From: Metridium senile
Lineage: Eukaryota; Cnidaria; Anthozoa; Actiniaria; Metridiidae
DNA: 64,000 nt
Direction of reading: 5' to 3'
NCBI GenBank assembly: GCA_949775045.1
Contig: OX459097.1
Span: 1,833,598 to 1,897,597 of the forward strand
The position numbers were made by a program, and so were the translations under genes. Shown here piece after piece: positions 41,439 to 52,375 of the stretch. Every line of letters starts with the position of its first letter. The first letter of the stretch is position 1. Under the pieces are notes generated by a model. That model was not told the origin of the DNA and made no database searches. It worked only from the letters and a program-made list of their open reading frames with translations.

Positions 41439-41566
41439 GGGGCTGTTTATATGAAAGTGAGTTGCTTGTCCCTGCATGCTTATCCCGGGATAACTCTTTT
41501 GCTCGTTTTGTATAGAGTTATCCCGACTTAAGCAGGGACAACTCACCTTCATATATATACAGCCCC
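41439..41566. mobile_element. 128-bp hairpin MITE with TAA target sites
   Basis: GGGGCTGTTTATATGAA and its inverse TTCATATATATACAGCCCC enclose a second complementary pair (TTGTCCCTGCATGCTTATCC and GGGATAACTC, then reversed). TAA stands on each side (41436-41438 and 41567-41569). Confidence 0.85.
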
Positions 41567-41869
41567 TAAGACATACTTTTAATTGTATACCCAAGCTAGT
41601 ATCAAATACTAAATCAAATTTGCTGTTTACTTTAAGAATTGTATACTTTAGAATTAACTTTGACTTAAACTATATAATATATATTTGTACCTTTTGCTAT
41701 TCTATACATTAAATCTTGGATGCATTTTCAATCAGTTTCATGTATTTGCTTGTATTTATTATTACTTGCATACTTATGTGTACAATATTCATATTTCATA
41801 TGTAAGTTTAAAATATTTGATTGCATTCATATATGATTTGTAGATGTATATGTATGATTCATGATTGCC

Positions 41870-42245
41870 ACAGTATTTCACATGCTTTTCACACACTGTA
41901 TATGTTTCACATGGTGGTGAAACATGTTTTTCACATGCTTTTCACATGATTTGGACCATGTGAAAAATGGCTATAATGGAGATCAAACCATGTTTCACGT
42001 GGTTTTTCACATAGTTTTTCACATGGGTGTTTGGGCAAAGCATGTGAAATATCATGTGAAATGTGGTTAAACTTCTAATTTGGACCATGTGAAAAACATG
42101 TGAAAAGGAGAACCCCGTTTCACATGGTTTTTCACTTGGTTTTCACATGGATTTCACATGATTTTTCACATGCTTGTTTGGGGGGAAAGCATGTGAAATA
42201 TCATGTGAAATATTTCACACACTTTTCACAACAATTTCACATGGT
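41870..42245. repeat. Right subterminal CATGTGAAA array
   Basis: More than 20 copies of TTTCACATG or CATGTGAAA occur in irregular spacing, mirroring the left end of the ISL2EU element at 28535-28880. Confidence 0.8.
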
Positions 42246-42286
42246 ATGCTCCAGTAGTGTGGTGTACAGCTAATGTATACACCAAC

Positions 42287-42424
42287 ATGGCGGACAAAAG
42301 CTCAGGCGCCATACATTTCACTGTAATCAAGGCGCATATTCACTGGCTCCGTATTCGGTCACAATTAGGCCATTTATGCTTACATTTTGGCAAATCATAC
42401 ATTGGTCATCTTGCTTTAAGCTGA
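42287..42424 (+). other. Possible first exon or promoter-proximal sequence of the second death-domain gene
   Basis: ACATGGCGGACAAAAG opens a 45-codon frame (MADKSSGAIHFTVIK..., stop TGA). The ATGGCGG context resembles a YY1-type promoter motif. No strong phase-1 donor joins it to the exon at 42930, so its role is a guess. A near copy of the first 29 bases lies in inverse orientation at 28488-28517, at the other flank of the transposon. Confidence 0.25.
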
Positions 42425-42929
42425 TGTGGTCTAAATTGCTATATTTGTATCGCAGAAAAGATCTGGTTAATGATATACTTGACACAACCGGAAATGCTTT
42501 TGCCATACATTTCTTACTAAAAATATTTAGTAATAGCTTGACTATAACTCTGCCAATATTCATTCTTCTGACCTCATATTTTCTAGCACTGCTAAATAAA
42601 GTATGTGCCTCATGAATTCAGTGATTGTTTACACTTTAAGCGACAATTTAAGGACTTTCAATATGGTCATGTGATAGGTGAAAACCAAGAATAGAAACAT
42701 TTGACTACATTTGAAATAGAAAATTGGAGTTGCCATACAAATAGCCACTTTAACCGTACCTCATTTGATTTGATCTCATATAATTTATTTATTCATTCAT
42801 TTATATGTTATTTATTTTCCCAACATGGAGTCTTAACATGGTTCCTTCCTCAATGTTTAGTTTATTTGGTGATTGTAATTTTGAATGATATTACAACAAT
42901 GACATAAACACCATGCATTCTTCTTTCAG

Positions 42930-43646
42930 ATTGCTATCCTGGCATGGGAGTTGATTGTCTAGATATACCTGACAGTCCTGAAGTTCCTGATGGAACTGAA
43001 GGATATGCTGTAATAACCCTGACTCTTAAAGGTCCAGATGATAAAATACAAACCAATGCCTGTTTTATTAAGAATGATGAGCATTTAAAGAATTTACAAA
43101 GTACAGAATATAAAGAAACACACAAGGACACCCAGTTTTTCCTATATTTTTATTGTTCTGAATCAGATTTGTCAAATCGTTTAGTCAAATCTGAAGTAGT
43201 AGCTCACCGCTTTACTAAGCCAAAAAAAAACAAAAAATGTATAATTAAGAACAAAAAAGGCACAAAACCGTTTTTCTTGATGGATAATCATGTGTTTTTG
43301 CCTGCATGCCATAAATATTTGAGAACACTTGCTTTCACATTGTTTTTAGAAAATTATAGAAAAGCAGTACGCGACATCACTTTGATAGAAAATCTTTCAG
43401 TTGGAAAATATAGAGGAGTGCAATACAAGAAATTACCTAGAGCAAAAAACAGTAATGTACCAGTTGAATGTCCTTTTTCACTGTCTAATGAATTGAATAT
43501 CGCAAAACCTGCTGATACTTTTTTCCAAACCTTGGTTGATGGTCCACTACTGTTTGAGGAAGCAAGTAAGAGATGGAAACTGATTGGGTGGTACAAGAAA
43601 GCCCCAGAAGGAGACCGAATTACTGTTTATCATTTAGGAACACAAG
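42930..43646 (+). CDS. Unrecognised 239-residue domain exon
   Basis: The exon opens with an acidic, Pro-rich segment (CLDIPDSPEVPDGTEGYAVI), continues with alternating beta-prone stretches (TQFFLYFYCSES) and has a basic patch (KPKKNKKCIIKNKKG). Further on it shows LPACHKYLRTLAFTLFLENY, DITLIENLSVGKYRGVQYKK and a RWKLIGWYKKAPEGDR end. I do not recognise a family. It is open across its whole length with good splice sites, so it is a real exon. It could be a diverged immune-receptor or beta-sandwich domain, but I cannot support that. Confidence 0.7.
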
Positions 43647-46600
43647 GTGAGAAGATATTACAGTGAAAATCGTTGCATCACGACTTACAAATTGTCAATT
43701 TCAATTATTCTTTTGATCTGTCAATCAGTTTGGAGGTTGAGAGCTTTAACAAGTTTATGTAAGCTCCGCCTCCAAAGTTGATTGATGGATCGGAAAAGAT
43801 AATAATCAAACATTATGAATAGAGGTTTGATAGAGGTTTGATATTATATTGAAATAGACACTACAGATATTTGGAAAACATCTTCAAGCAACCAAACAGA
43901 TGGCAGCCTATCTAACCAACCTACTCCTGATTCACCATCTGGATCTGCTACAAGCACTGAATCTACCAATCCACCTACAAGCACCAGTGCTCAGGCAAAC
44001 CCATCTAGATTAAGTGGTTCATCTATAAGTACCAATTCTCATCCAATCCCACCAGGATCAGACACTAGTTTCAATAATGTTCAAGGTAATTAAGGGCAAT
44101 CTGTTTCATCACCATATCTTATAAGTTGATTTGTTATGATATGAACCATGTGGTCATGATTTGTTCAATCATGATCACTGTCTGGTATCAAAAATTAAAA
44201 CATCTAAGATTTATTTACTTGCAGCACGTACATCACAATCAACTAGATAAAGCTTTTTCAAAAAAAGGTTTATTTCAAAATAGACTTACTCACTAACACA
44301 GTGAACTGATTGACTCACTAAGTTGTTTAACTGTGAATAATAAGCTGATATATTGATCTTATTTTCTAAAATCCAGGCACAGATCAAAGCTATATATATA
44401 AAATAGTGTTTTTACACTGAGAAAGATCTAAGATTGAAGTACCGTAATGCTAATTTACAGTTACTTAATAGAAGTGCAAATTTTTTTAGTTGTAGATTTG
44501 ATGGAAAAAAATGAAAAATTACTGGACAAGATTTGCTCCATGTTGTATCAGTACAGCCCCACCATTAAAAACTGGGAAGGCTTGGCAACTCAGCTTGATG
44601 CACCTCCAAGTATTAGGGCTAGGTTGAAAAGGCCCACCCAACACAGTCAGACAAGAGCATTATTTGATACAATGAGCAGTTTATCAAAAACAGAAAAATT
44701 AACAGTCCAGGAACTAATTACTTTGCTGGACAAAGATGGCTTGAGGAGAGATGTTGCAGATTTGCTTAAAAAGAAAATCCCTGGTAAGTAAAGACCAAAC
44801 ATGATAACAACTATGTTATTAATATTTAAGTTATCTTATGATTGTTTTTTAATATTTTTATAAGAAGACCTCCTATTTGATAACAGAGAGGGTCCATACT
44901 AAGAGTAGCTAGGGCAGAGAGATCCTGGTGGTGTGGCTAGGGTTCACAAAAATACTTTAATCCTACAATCTTGGCAAAAACTTGTGAGACACTTTTACAG
45001 TTTTCTCTATTTTGACCTTTACCTATACATTTTCGATATAATCCTCCCTAGCTCCCCCTCTATGCAATGTTGGTTTTCAGTTAACATGATTCCTTGATGA
45101 CTGCCAGGCCAACATTTTGTAGTGGGGGGAGGGGGGAGTGGCTTTAAAGCCCAAAATGCATGGCATTACGGTATAAGACAATAATGGCCCATTTTCAAAG
45201 CAGTTGTCTCACTTAGATTTTGCCGAAATTCCTAGCTGTGTTCCGTGATTATAAACATTGAGACTGAAGGTGGCTGCATGCTGTGTGTAATTGTCCTCGT
45301 ACTGAAAGTGTCTGCTATGTGTAATTGTCCTCGTACTGAAAGTGTCTGCTATGTGTAATTGTCCTCGTACTGAAAGTGTCTGCTATGTGTAATTGTCCTC
45401 GTACTGAAAGTGTCTGCTATGTGTAATTGTCCTCGTACTGAAAGTGTCTGCTATGTGTAATTGTCCTCGTACTGAAAGTGTCTGCTGTGTGTAATTGTCC
45501 TCGTACTGAAAGTGTCTGCTATGTGTAATTGTCCTCGTACTGAAAGTGTCTGCTATGTGTAATTGTCCTCGTACTGAAAGTGTCTGCTATGTGTAATTGT
45601 CCTCGTACTGAAAGTGTCTGCTATGTGTAATTGTCCTCGTACTGAAAGTGTCTGCTATGTGTAATTGTCCTCGTACTGAAAGTGTCTGCTATGTGTAATT
45701 GTCCTCGTACTGAAAGTGTCTGCTATGTGTAATTGTCCTCGTACTGAAAGTGTCTGCTATGTGTAATTGTCCTCGTACTGAAAGTGTCTGCTATGTGTAA
45801 TTGTCCTCGTACTGTAAGCATGTAAGCGCCTTGTGGCTGCTATGTGTTACTGTATGTAAAAATATGTAATTGTCCTCATACTGTAAGCGCCTTGTGGCTG
45901 CTATGTGTTGGTGTATGTAAAAATGTGTAATTGTCCTCATACTGTAAGACCCTTGTGGCTGCTATGTGTTGGTGTATGTAAACATGTGTAATTGTCCTCG
46001 TAGTGTAAGTGCCTTGTGGCTGCTATGTGTTGGTGTATGTAAAATGTGTAATTGTCCTCATACTGTAAGCGCCTTGTACTGAAAGCGCCTTGTGGCTGCT
46101 ATGTGTTGCTGTATGTAAAATGTGTAATTGTCCTCGTACTGTAAGCGCCTTGTGGCTGCTATGTGTTGGTGTATGTAAAATGTGTAATTGTCCTCATACT
46201 GTAAACACCTTGTGGCTGCTATGTGTTGGTGTATGTAAAATGTGTAATTGTCCTCGTACTGTAAGCACCTTGTGGCTGCTATGTGTTGGTGTATGTAAAA
46301 TGTGTAATTGTCCTTGTACTGTAAGCGCCTTGTGGCTGCTATGTGTTGCTGTATGTAAAATGTGTAATTGTCCTCGTAGTGTAAGCGCCTTGTGGCTGCT
46401 ATGTGTTGGTGTATGTAAAAATGTGTAATTGTCCTCATACTGTAAGACCCTTGTGGCTGCTATGTGTTGGACAGGTGTATGTAAAAATGTGTAATTGTCC
46501 TTGTACTGTACACACCTCCAACTCCACCATTTTGAGCTGTATACCTCTTGCAATTCAGCACTAGGGAAAACTGAAAACAATAGGAAAAAATTATATAATC

Positions 46601-48572
46601 AAATACCCACAGCTTAAATTTTCTTTGGTTCATATTGCTCATACTCAGATCTAGACCATCTAATTGTTTTGTAGAAAATGAAAGACAAGGCAAAGTGGCT
46701 GAAAAAGTGATGTCAGACGAAGCTTTGATGGAGGAACTTGAAACATTATTAGACAAGGAATCAAAGGTTGTTAAAAACTGGTACCATATTGGACTGAGGT
46801 TGGGTTTGTCTAAAGCAACATTACAAGAAATCAAAGATGGCGACTATCAAAAAACTATTGGACGTTTGTTTGCATATATTTATTCAAAACATCCAAAATT
46901 AACCGTTGAACAATTCAAGGAAATCATGGTTAAAATTGACAGAAAAGATGTTTTGAATAACCTCTCTGATGTCTCTGAAGGTAATTTAATACAAATTGTA
47001 AAATATATAGTAGAGTGCTTGCATTAGCCTCCTCCGGTCCGCAGGCAACCCTTTCCTTTTCCTTTCTCTCTCATGGAATCCCTTTGTCATTTGATCGAGG
47101 GGGATTGGTCCCCGGCAACAAAGGCCCTCTCGGTCACTCGAGACAGGAAGCCCAATAAAAGGAAAAAAAAGAAAACAGAGCGGAGACGCCTGTGGAGGAG
47201 GCTATGCTTGCATCAAATTAAACTGAATTTAATTAACAAAACCAGCAAACTCACAGAAACCTCGGTCATATATCATTGCTTAAGGTAGTTTGGGACCCTT
47301 GCTACTGTGTACCACTCTCGCACACATTTTGTTCAAGAAAATAACAAAAATGCCATTGGAAAATAAGAAAATCAAAAATATGTCTTTTCTCAGTTTTTAA
47401 GCTTCAAACAAACTACAGAATGATAAATAATAGTCTTGAAAGCGACAAGTGCCCAGTCCCACTTGTCCAAAACAGTAACATTCTTAAATTTTGTTGTCTT
47501 TTTTCCTTGTAGCGCCTTAAATAGAGCGGTACGACTGACAATTTGTTTTTGCTTTTCACATTACTAAATAAATATATGATAATCTTTTTTCAATTTTTTT
47601 ATTTCAGTTTTATGTACTGATCATTTTTTATGTAGAAAAAGTTTAAAAAAATTATGTTGAAAGAAATCCATGAGTCCCGAACTACCTTAAATAATAAAGC
47701 AATAAACAATATTTATTGGGTTCATTTGTGCCAGTGAGGAGATTTAAAGATTTATATTTAAATATTATTTGTTTGATGTAGATGAGGCATGATTGTGCAG
47801 GGTGGTGTAGTCTTGAGAAAGACTGATGGTGTTGATGTCTGACGTTTCGACAACCTGAGGGGAAGTCATCTTCTCAAGACTACACCACCTCGGACGATCA
47901 TGCCTCATCTACATCGATTACACCTGGGATCAGACCATTAATTTCACTCTTATTAATAATTATTTGTTTATTGCGCTTTTTATTAGAACAAAAGCCTAGC
48001 CTGAATAAATGAACAATTTCCTTGAGCATCTAATTCATGTTTAGTTCATTTTGCTGTTGATGGCCTTTTGATAAAGGCTGAAATATACAAAGTATTAAAA
48101 AATGACAAGCCTTCTTGCATAATTTTCTATTTAGTAATTATTATTTGTTTCTTTTTATAAATATTATCGCATATTTCATCTTTAAATTGTTTATAAAAGC
48201 TGTACACAAATACTTTAGAACTGAAATTGAATTTTCATGGTGCATAATTATCTCTTGTAAGGTTTGATGAAAACAAGCATTCCTTTGTATACTGGCAAGA
48301 TGTATTCTATCTGGTACCTGTTAAGCAAGAACACTGCTTGTGTGAAAGATTGGAAGCACCTGGCAAGAGAACTGAACATTGATGATGCTCAGTGCAAAAA
48401 CTTTGAAAAAGAGACCCCAGAAAGCCCTACCAAACTTCTTCTAGAATGGGCTTTGATAGAAGAACCTGGCATGACTGTGTCAGATCTATGTGTAAAATTA
48501 AGAAATATTGAACGAAATGATGTGATTTGGGAAATTGAAGAGTGTTATGGACACAGTTTTATACAGTCATAA
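42930..48572 (+). CDS. Triple death domain protein with novel N-terminal exon (5' end uncertain)
   Basis: Exons: 42930-43646, 43867-44085, 44490-44783, 46675-46980 and 48262-48572 (stop TAA). Each internal exon is an exact multiple of three and phase 1-1, giving about 615 residues. The first exon (239 residues) is unrecognised, the second is a Ser/Thr/Pro/Asn-rich linker, and the last three are death domains. Those three align one to one with the death-domain exons 21476-25215 of the upstream gene, so the C-terminal modules are tandem paralogues joined to different N-termini. The first exon starts in phase 1, so a start exon is missing. An AATAAA lies at 48739. I infer an adaptor-like signalling protein without enzymatic domains. 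Confidence 0.75.
43867..44085 (+). CDS. Low-complexity S/T/P linker exon
   Basis: Seventy-three codons (phase 1-1) consist mainly of Ser, Thr, Pro, Asn and Gly (for example SGSATSTESTNPPTSTSAQA). The acceptor is CACTACAG and the donor is CAAG|GTAATT. It presumably acts as a flexible spacer between the N-terminal domain and the death domains. Confidence 0.65.
44490..44783 (+). CDS. Death domain 1 of the second gene
   Basis: Ninety-eight codons show LLDKICSMLYQYSPTIKNWEGLAT (helices 1-2 with the conserved W), an SQTRALFDTMSSLS helix, LTVQELITLLDKDGL and RRDVADLLKKKIPG. It parallels exon 21476-21748 down to the closing PG. Confidence 0.8.
44790..45280. other. Intron DNA
   Basis: No coding exon or named repeat is seen before the minisatellite begins. 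A short G-rich run lies at 45123-45138. Confidence 0.4.
45281..45815. repeat. 34-bp minisatellite, about 15 copies
   Basis: The unit reads TGTCTGCTATGTGTAATTGT, then CCTCGTACTGAAAG. The copies are almost identical; one has GCTGTGTG for GCTATGTG near 45484. The array lies in the intron between the first and second death-domain exons. Confidence 0.95.
45816..46515. repeat. 60-bp minisatellite derived from the 34-bp unit
   Basis: About eleven units share AAGCGCCTTGTGGCTGCTAT, GTGTTGGTGTATGTAAAATG and TGTAATTGTCCTCATACTGT. The last part equals the core of the neighbouring 34-bp unit, so one array grew out of the other. Units diverge more than in the 34-bp array. Open frames on both strands (up to 128 codons) are by-products of the period being divisible by three. 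Confidence 0.92.
46675..46980 (+). CDS. Death domain 2 of the second gene
   Basis: One hundred and two codons (phase 1-1) contain MEELETLLDKESKVVKNWYH, GLRLGLSKATLQEI, TIGRLFAYIYSKHP and a FKEIMVKIDRKDVLNNL end. It corresponds to exon 24274-24603. Confidence 0.8.
47017..47211. repeat. Inverted repeat (possible small foldback element)
   Basis: GCATTAGCCTCCTCCG on the left returns as GGAGGAGGCTATGC on the right, with purine- and pyrimidine-rich arms between. Confidence 0.45.
47284..47686. mobile_element. 403-bp MITE with TTAA target sites
   Basis: The ends GGTAGTTTGGGAC and GTCCCGAACTACC are inverted, each next to TTAA (47280-47283 and 47687-47690). TTAA duplication is characteristic of piggyBac- and Kolobok-type elements. 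It has no coding capacity. Confidence 0.75.
47775..47958. mobile_element. Miniature hairpin derived from a Penelope-like element
   Basis: The 184-bp insert is flanked by an 11-bp TSD, ATTATTTGTTT (47764-47774 and 47959-47969). It contains only end sequences of the Penelope element at 21914-23601: GACGTTTCGACAACCTGAGG, TAGTCTTGAGAAAGACTGAT and the outer GTGTAATCGATGT..GATGAGG part. These are folded as an inverted repeat with no coding sequence between. Confidence 0.8.
47970..48261. other. AT-rich intron DNA
   Basis: Nothing recognised. The stretch ends in a CTCTTGTAAG acceptor for the terminal death-domain exon. Confidence 0.4.
48262..48572 (+). CDS. Death domain 3, terminal exon of the second gene
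   Basis: About 103 codons end in TAA and contain VKDWKHLARELNIDDAQC, ESPTKLLLEWALIE and MTVSDLCVKLRNIERNDVIW. It corresponds to the terminal exon 24914-25215, and the SPTKxLLEW core is shared exactly. Confidence 0.8.
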
Positions 48573-48738
48573 ATCAATGTTTTGGAAATTAGGTCTAAAA
48601 TCCACTAATTTTTTTGAAATGAGTTTTAAAAACAATTTATTTTAGGTTTATGTTATTATTTTAAATTACTCTAGTATAAATAGTGAGAAATTCATAATAT
48701 TTCTCAATAATCACTTACAACGTTTCACACCTTTTTAG

Positions 48739-48745
48739 AAATAAA
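48739..48745 (+). terminator. Candidate poly(A) signal of the second death-domain gene
   Basis: AATAAA lies about 165 bases after the stop codon in an AT-rich 3' region. Confidence 0.4.
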
Positions 48746-48749
48746 AAAA

Positions 48750-50060
48750 TAACAGTTTTCTTCAAAAAATGGTGGTTATTTGAACTTTTTGAAATAATAA
48801 CTTTTGTATTTTAATGATAAAATGTTCATGTATAGCTATAATCTGATGAAGATTGGCAGTTTTGAAATATAGATATGTTAATTGCTTGACTTTACATGAC
48901 ATCATTATTTTTGCTTTTACACTATTTTTGAGAATATTTTGGATACACTTTTTTCTCCTATGTTGTAGGCACTCGATAAAATTGGTAGCTATACAACCTA
49001 GCGTAAAAACAAAAAAATCATGATAATGTCACATATTGTCACGCAATATATTTATATTACAAAACCGCCACCCTTCTTGAGATTTTATATAGCTATTTGC
49101 TGTGACTTAAGGTATACCTGTATGTTATTAGATTATCTACAGGGTTTTATAAAAATAAGCAGTATATGACTGCATGTGGCTACTGTAAATAGTGACAACT
49201 AAGGACTGTCTAGAAAACAAACATTTGAGAAAACTGAGCAGCAACTATATACCTTGAGCAAACCATATACTCGAAGCCAATGACTCAGATTTGGAACATT
49301 AAACTATTTAGATCCAAACCTTCACATCTAAGTTGGCGAATAGCATTAGCGTTGTTTGGGCTTCCTGTGGGTTGCCTCGTTTTCATGACAGGGTGGTTCT
49401 CCGCATAAACAAAACAAAAAAACAATAGTATATTTTGTTGAAGTTCCATTTTCTAAAACAATCTAAAAAACAAAATTTGTTTTATTATAAAACAAACATA
49501 TTTTGACGGTTAGGGAAAAAAACTAGAAATGAGAAATTATGATTTTCGGATAGAAGCAATTACAGCCAAACTTGCATGCGCAGAAAAGATGTACTAACAT
49601 TACTGTTGATCGTCCTCTGAAAGATTTTTTTATGCAATGTGGGGTGTTTTTTTTCCTGTTATTTTACTTGTCTTTTATTAGTTTAATATAAGGTTTTATG
49701 AAAGTGCAATCCTATTGTGCAAACTCATACGAAACAAGAATATGTCCCTTATGAAAAATTATTCGTAAAAGATACGGCAGAATTTACTAAATGAATAAGT
49801 GTTGCACTCCGATAAAGATCATATAGAGCATGTGGGACTGCATCGGTTGGGAGACATTGACGTGTCCCACATGTATAGTTACTTTCCAGATTCAAGGTAT
49901 ATATTGCAGGAGATGTGTGTATTGGTTTGGTGACATCATGAGAAATGAAGCCTTAATGGGGAAGGGGAGGTCTAGGTCTGTCAACGAGTTAATGAAACTT
50001 TGGGCTTCCTGTGTTTCTATTGTTTCACAAAAATGTATATCAGCCTTGTAGCTATGTTGC
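48750..50060. other. Intergenic DNA, no gene seen
   Basis: AT-rich sequence without a supported exon. It carries two copies of the GGGCTTCCTGTG motif, at 49358 and 50002. Confidence 0.45.
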
Positions 50061-52375
50061 GGGCTCCCTGTGTAGGGTTAGGTCACGATTCTAGCCCAGG
50101 CTCTAACGATATCACAGATTCTCGGAAGTGATAGCGTCCATTCCAGATAATACTTCTTGGACCGATTCTAGGACTTTGTGAAATATTGTTTCGTGCAAGT
50201 TGTTGTATAAATTACGAGAACTATAATGACTTTTTTGAAGTTAAAATGTTTGATAGATCAACTTCAACACAAACTCTCTCAACTGTGGTTCTCTCAAGTG
50301 TGAAGAACTTCGAAGACAAGAATTTAAACTCGACACCTTTTAATATTGGTGATTTCAGAGCAAATTCCTGATTGCTGTTTGCTAAGAGGTAAGATTTTTT
50401 GAAAATTGATTGGTGCATGGAAGTTTTAAAATGTTTGATTGATTAAGTTTGTCCCCATACATCCACCCCAAAACAGCCGAAGGATCGCTGAGGCCTAGCT
50501 ACTTTCAAAGTCCGTCTTCTCGGCTTTTTCTTCAAATGAAAACATATTTTTCGGGTCTAAACTATGGTTTGATGTTTTGTCTGACTACAAAAAGCAAAAT
50601 ATTTTTTTAGAATGTAAAAATTACGAAGAATTATTTAAATTGATCGAGACTACTTTACGTGAAACGAAAAGCTGGTCGAGATTATAGGTCTTAGAAAATT
50701 CCAATTTTCTCAAATGTGACACCTATCCCCGATATAACATAGCATTCTATCTTAAGATGAGATGCTATTCAGTAGTTCTGTGCAATAAAATTTGTGGCAC
50801 ATTGCGTTTCTATAAATAATTTGACGAATCCCAAACTTGTACATTTTGACAGATATTTCCTTGCGTGACACGGCAAGTCTGGAACACAATTTTTTTGCTC
50901 AGATTTAAGGTGACTCGACCCAATGTTTATGCATGAGCACTTTCTAACTTTGAACCTCATATGATTAAAGAGATTGATTTTGATTTCATATCCTCTATAC
51001 CACAGATGGTACATATAAACCTATTTCAATAATCGTAGTCACAGGCGAAGGTACAGTCTAAACTCTGAAGCTTGCAAAAAATGTTGGTAACATATACATA
51101 AATTGTTGGTTTATTAATCTTTTTTTCAATAAATATTTGTTTCATCATCTACTACAGACTGCAACAGCTAGTTGCTGGTCATATAACACAAACATGCACA
51201 AGCAAAAAAATGCTATGAATAATGAAGAAATAGAAAACGAGGCAGCATGCTCTGTTGAGTTATAGAGCACGTGGGAATTTTAAGAAGACGAGAGAAGCGT
51301 TAGGAGAAGCACGACGCGTAGCGGAGTGCTTCTCAGCGCTTCTCGGGTCTTCTTAAAATTCCCAAGTGCTCTATAACTCGAAAGAGCACTGCTGCCGAGT
51401 TTTCTATTTCTTTTATAAAATATTCAGTAGTTAAAATCAAACAAATCGACGCTCCGTGCACTGTTGAGTTATAGAGAACGCTTCTAAGCCAATCAGAGTG
51501 TGCGATTTAAATCAAATATTTTATAAATTGAGAAGAGAAGAAAATACCGACATCCTTTGCAGGCTTCAGAGTGTGGATTGTAGCTTTGATTGCGACAATG
51601 ATTTTTGAAATAGGTGTACAATGTGATATACAACTGTTTTAACTCAAAGTCAAATTTTGTCCTTCAACCGCATTTTCCAGGAACATGCTTTATTCTGCCT
51701 ATACCTTGAGTGTTTGTCTTCCTTTGAAATCTAAGACGAATTTGGAGATATTGAGGGATATAGAATTAAGAGACAGTGTAATTTTATGTGTAAACTAAAC
51801 ACTTTAATTCCCAAAGCCAAAATGACTACTTCTAAGGTATCTATTTACAAAAAACATTGCTAAATTTATTGTTATATATCCCTAATACATGCATGAAGTA
51901 GAATTTGGTTGAAGGATAAAATTTGATTCTGAGTTAAAACAGTTGTGATGTCATTAAAAAAAAAATGCTTATTTATTATTATTATTATTATTATTACCAG
52001 GTGATATGCAATCTAATCTCCTCAAAAAATATCATTGTATTTTAGTCTATATGTAACATGTGGTATAGAGGATAAGAAATATGAATCAAATGTTGAGAGT
52101 GCTCATGCAAAAACATTGGTTCGAGTCACCTTAATTAATAGTCTGTAAAAGTAAAAGTAAAAATAATTTGTAAAAAATGTTGACTTAACTTTACTTTACT
52201 TTCACGGTGTTACAAATTTCATTATATTACCTATCGTTTATATCAAACACCGACACATCCTAATCTAGATTACTCGCTAGTTTCCATTTATATGTCATCA
52301 TGAGATATTTCAGTGATTGCGGCCTATTTATAGCACTCCACTTAGAATTTTTGAGATTTCACTAACAATAATGTT
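50061..52375. repeat. Long dispersed repeat, copy matching 61389-64000
   Basis: Shared blocks in order: GGGCTCCCTGTGTAGGGTTA, CTCTAACGATATC, TTGTTGTATAAATTACGAGA, a CTGATTGCTGTTTGCTAAGA|GGTAAG stretch that looks like an exon end with a donor, CATACATCCACCCCAAAACA, TTCAGTAGTTCTGTGCAATA, CTTGCGTGACACGGCAAGTC, GGTTGAAGGATAAAATTTGA, and finally the GTGTTACAAATTTC block and TGATTGCGGCC. The copies differ by insertions (here the 51226-51411 hairpin). No protein is evident. The first 300 bases also match 27723-28010. Confidence 0.8.
51226..51411. repeat. Foldback hairpin (186 bp)
   Basis: GAAATAGAAAACGAGGCAGC on the left returns as GCTGCCGAGTTTTCTATTTC on the right, and the complementarity continues through GAGTTATAGAGCAC and AATTTTAAGAAGAC. 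The homologous copy at 62560-62600 lacks it, so it was inserted later. Confidence 0.8.

Larger units (their letters stand above)
28519..42259. mobile_element. ISL2EU/IS4EU-type DNA transposon with three nested insertions
   Basis: The terminal inverted repeats begin CACTACTGGAGCATACCATG on both ends (28519 and, reversed, 42259), with TGG next to each end as a possible 3-bp TSD. Inside the ends lie dense CATGTGAAA arrays. The body carries a THAP-DDE transposase (+) and a SWIM-YqaJ exonuclease (-), the gene pair that defines ISL2EU elements. Removing three younger insertions (29504-30312, 32964-34416 and 36494-40770) leaves about 7.2 kb. Apart from the insertion in the transposase exon, both genes look intact. 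The TIR assignment rests on the sequence; the superfamily follows from the gene content. Confidence 0.75.

Noticed and set aside
42934..43131. Minus-strand frame opposite exon 42930-43646
   Set aside because: A shadow frame; the plus strand has matching splice phases and continues into the death-domain exons.
45281..46515. CRISPR-like regular repeats
   Set aside because: The units are directly adjacent with no unique spacers, in an animal intron.
46058..46580. Open frames of 112-128 codons on both strands
   Set aside because: They are created by the 60-bp minisatellite, whose period is a multiple of three.
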